A DNA stretch of 64,000 nt. Source: Pontibacter litorisediminis (GTDB taxonomy: Bacteria; Bacteroidota; Bacteroidia; Cytophagales; Hymenobacteraceae). Location: assembly GCF_029360645.1 (NCBI RefSeq), contig NZ_JARDUA010000002.1:1-64000 (forward strand), in the 5' to 3' direction. Position numbers and translations under genes: made by a program. This document shows positions 62,043 to 64,000 of the stretch, piece after piece (within the stretch, counting starts at the first letter, position 1; each line of letters opens with the position of its first letter). The notes beneath the pieces were generated by a model that did not search any database, was not told where the DNA came from, and was given only the letters and a program-made list of their open reading frames with translations.

Positions 62043-63434
62043 TTACAGGTGTAAGGTAATGTCAACAATCTTCCCTTCCACGGCTGACGCCGCTGCTACC
62101 AATGGGCTGGCCAGCAGTGTTCTGGAGCCAGGCCCCTGGCGGCCCTCAAAATTTCGGTTCGAGGTAGACACGCAGTAGGCTCCCGCCGGTATCTTGTCCT
62201 CATTCATAGCCAGGCAGGCACTGCAGCCTGGCTCACGCAACTCGAACCCCGCTTCTGCCAATATTCTATCCAGGCCCTCCTGCTTGGCCTGCTGCTCTAC
62301 CTGCTTTGATCCGGGTACCACAATGGCTTCCACATGGCTCGCTTTTTTCTTGCCCTGCACGTAAGACGCCACCGCTCGGATGTCCTCGATACGGGAGTTG
62401 GTGCAGCTGCCAATGAACACATAGTCCACCTGCTTGCCCAGTAGCGATTCGCCAGCCTGAATGCCCATGTACTGCAGCGACTTCTCAAAGCTCACCTGCT
62501 CGCTCGCCTTTACCTTCACCGGAACGTTCTCATGCAGCGCGATGCCCATGCCGGGGTTGGTGCCGTAGGTGATCATCGGTGTGATGGACGGGGCGTTAAA
62601 GTGATACTCTACCTCAAATTTCGCATCCTCATCCGAACAAAGCGTTTGCCAGTAAGCCAATGCTTTTTCCCACTCCTCTCCCTGTGGGGCAAAGGGGCGG
62701 CCTTTCAGGTAGGCAAAAGTGGTTTCGTCCGGGGCAATCATGCCACCGCGTGCGCCCATTTCAATGCTCATGTTGCAGACGGTCATGCGCCCTTCCATAC
62801 TTAAGGAGCGAATGGCGCTGCCCGCATACTCCACAAAATAGCCCGTGGCACCGCCCGTGCCCAAGGCAGCGATAATGTACAGGATCAGGTCCTTGGCGGT
62901 AACGCCTGGCCGAAGGTCCCCTTCTACCGTTATCCGCATGCGCTTGGGGCGCGACAGGAGCAAGCACTGCGAGGCCATGACCTGCGCCACCTGGCTGGTG
63001 CCGATACCGAACGCAATGGCCCCGAAAGCCCCGTGCGTGGAAGTATGGCTGTCGCCGCACACCATGGTCATGCCTGGCTGCGTGATTCCCAGCTCTGGCC
63101 CTATAACGTGCACAATACCCTGGTAAGGATGGCCCAGCCCGTACAGCTCCACGCCATGCTTGGTACAGTTCTCCGTCAGCTTGTCTACCTGCGAGCGCGA
63201 CAAGGGCTCCTCGATAGGCAGGTGCTGGTTCTTGGTGGGCACGTTGTGGTCGGCCGTGGCCAGAATCTGTCCTCTGCGGAACAGGGGCAGGTTTCGCTTT
63301 TCAAGCTCCTCGAACGCCTGCGGACTCGTTACCTCGTGTATCAGGTGTTTGTCGATGTAGAAGACATCCTGCCCTCCATCGATGGAACGCACCACGTGCG
63401 CATCCCATATCTTGTCAAATAATGTCTTTCCCAT
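62043..63434 (-). CDS. leuC: 3-isopropylmalate dehydratase large subunit
   Basis: 463 residues from ATG 63434 ([15 protein letters not shown]); an in-frame ATG further upstream would run into leu[37 protein letters not shown] and [12 protein letters not shown] carry the aconitase-type [4Fe-4S] cysteines. The start lies one base after the leuA stop, so the four genes read as one operon. Confidence 0.97.
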   Translation of the reverse strand: MGKTLFDKIWDAHVVRSIDGGQDVFYIDKHLIHEVTSPQAFEELEKRNLPLFRRGQILATADHNVPTKNQHLPIEEPLSRSQVDKLTENCTKHGVELYGLGHPYQGIVHVIGPELGITQPGMTMVCGDSHTSTHGAFGAIAFGIGTSQVAQVMASQCLLLSRPKRMRITVEGDLRPGVTAKDLILYIIAALGTGGATGYFVEYAGSAIRSLSMEGRMTVCNMSIEMGARGGMIAPDETTFAYLKGRPFAPQGEEWEKALAYWQTLCSDEDAKFEVEYHFNAPSITPMITYGTNPGMGIALHENVPVKVKASEQVSFEKSLQYMGIQAGESLLGKQVDYVFIGSCTNSRIEDIRAVASYVQGKKKASHVEAIVVPGSKQVEQQAKQEGLDRILAEAGFELREPGCSACLAMNEDKIPAGAYCVSTSNRNFEGRQGPGSRTLLASPLVAAASAVEGKIVDITLHL

Positions 63435-63435
63435 G

Positions 63436-64000
63436 TTATCCGGCCGTAATAAGGTTCTGCTTCTCCACCAACACATGCAAGTCTGTATCGCATACTTCCT
63501 TCTTCTCGTCTGCTACCTTCAGAAAAACGCCATAAGCCTTATCCAGTATCTCCTTATCGAAGTTGTAGCCCAGCTTTTGCAGACGGTAAGCCAGCGCAGC
63601 GCGCCCGGAGCGGGCCGTAAGCACAATGGAAGAACTATCCACGCCCACATCCTGCGGGTTAATGATCTCATAGGTTTCCCGGTGCTTGATCACCCCATCC
63701 TGATGGATGCCACTGGAGTGCGAGAAGGCGTTGGCCCCCACGATGGCCTTGTTCGGCTGGACTGGCATGCGCATCATGTGCGACACAAGCACAGAGGTCT
63801 CGGTGAGCAGCTTGCTGTTGACGCCAGTGGTCAGGTTCAGGTCTGGGTGCTGGCGCAGGATCATTACCACCTCCTCCAGGGCAGTGTTTCCGGCCCGCTC
63901 TCCTACGCCGTTTATGGTGCACTCAATCTGGCGGGCACCATTCATCACACCGGCGATAGAGTTTGCCGTGGCCATACCCAGGTCATTATGGCAATGGGTA
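63436..64000 (-). CDS. leuA: 2-isopropylmalate synthase, C-terminal part (runs off the right edge)
   Basis: About 188 codons are visible; the gene starts beyond the window. The visible part opens [20 protein letters not shown], the metal-binding HxH site of the HMGL-like catalytic barrel, and continues [20 protein letters not shown] and [20 protein letters not shown]. It ends at 63436 after [14 protein letters not shown], so the long C-terminal regulatory domain of feedback-controlled LeuA is missing or very short: residues after the barrel number only about 90. It condenses acetyl-CoA with 2-ketoisovalerate, first step of the operon. Confidence 0.93.
   Translation of the reverse strand, partial: THCHNDLGMATANSIAGVMNGARQIECTINGVGERAGNTALEEVVMILRQHPDLNLTTGVNSKLLTETSVLVSHMMRMPVQPNKAIVGANAFSHSSGIHQDGVIKHRETYEIINPQDVGVDSSSIVLTARSGRAALAYRLQKLGYNFDKEILDKAYGVFLKVADEKKEVCDTDLHVLVEKQNLITAG

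Noticed and set aside
1..64000. CRISPR arrays, tRNA genes, complete insertion sequences or prophage
   Set aside because: I saw no regular spaced repeats, no cloverleaf with a TTCRA arm and no transposase, integrase or phage structural gene.
1..64000. TATACTT as an ordinary promoter element
   Set aside because: Most copies are inside coding sequences, in both orientations and all frames, and only some lie close upstream of starts; a promoter role cannot explain the distribution.

Overview
The window looks like chromosome of a Bacteroidota bacterium, most likely a Hymenobacteraceae member close to Pontibacter or Rufibacter (inference from gene content; no 16S gene lies inside the window). Supporting signs are promoters of the Bacteroidota TTG-N19/20-TAnnTTTG type at the left edge, Bacteroidota-typical families (DUF5690, DUF4266, DUF3570, LytS/LytT-type regulators), mid-range GC, and REP-like GGATT...AATCC palindromes between genes.

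Layout. 1-400: minus-strand tandem promoters and leader of what I read as an rRNA operon whose 16S gene lies just off the left edge. 1074-11678: a minus-strand cluster of seven genes coding for a VWA-like lipoprotein, a small three-TM protein, a tubulin/FtsZ-like protein, a giant actin/Hsp70-like ATPase, a TM/coiled-coil linker protein, a MotA/ExbB/ZorA-like channel with a long coiled-coil tail and a MotB/OmpA-like partner. This is the most interesting part: a probable proton-driven envelope machine combined with both an actin-fold and a tubulin-fold NTPase. 12372-19047: AraC regulator, exported cytosine-deaminase-like amidohydrolase, ankyrin lipoprotein, DUF202 protein, DUF5690 transporter, NmrA-type protein. 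19467-23778: a 3-keto-glycoside type locus (DUF1080 hydrolase, GMC dehydrogenase with its subunit 3, Tat-exported TIM-barrel isomerase/epimerase). 24244-26319: small secreted Cys protein, DoxX-DsrE fusion, TlpA-like thioredoxin. 26320-32760: an accessory stretch with decayed genes (LigD polymerase fragment, a short broken Bacteroidota gene, other orphan C-termini) around a sugar-dehydrogenase propeller, a ferritin-like protein, a DUF389-like membrane protein and a cyanophycinase.

32761-43242: membrane metallophosphoesterase, LytS/LytT pair, an ApbE flavinylation cluster (thioredoxin, ApbE, DUF4266, DUF3570, PAP2) and a divergent OmpR/histidine-kinase pair. 43364-51210: P2-type cation ATPase, GH63-like glycosidase, SPW/VKOR-like membrane protein, and divergent CopB-type ATPase. 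51562-57644: a Type III restriction-modification cassette with its own C-protein-like regulator and an extra, possibly nuclease-like gene between mod and res. 58134-60021: a second propeller dehydrogenase with a cytochrome c partner. 60334-64000: leucine biosynthesis operon leuA(partial)-leuC-leuD-leuB, read leftwards.

Across all of this the heptamer TATACTT/AAGTATA (more loosely YATACTT/AAGTATR) recurs far more often than composition predicts, on both strands, inside genes in all three reading frames and between genes. I counted about 57 copies of the strict form by eye, against roughly 6-8 expected. I know of no published role for it.
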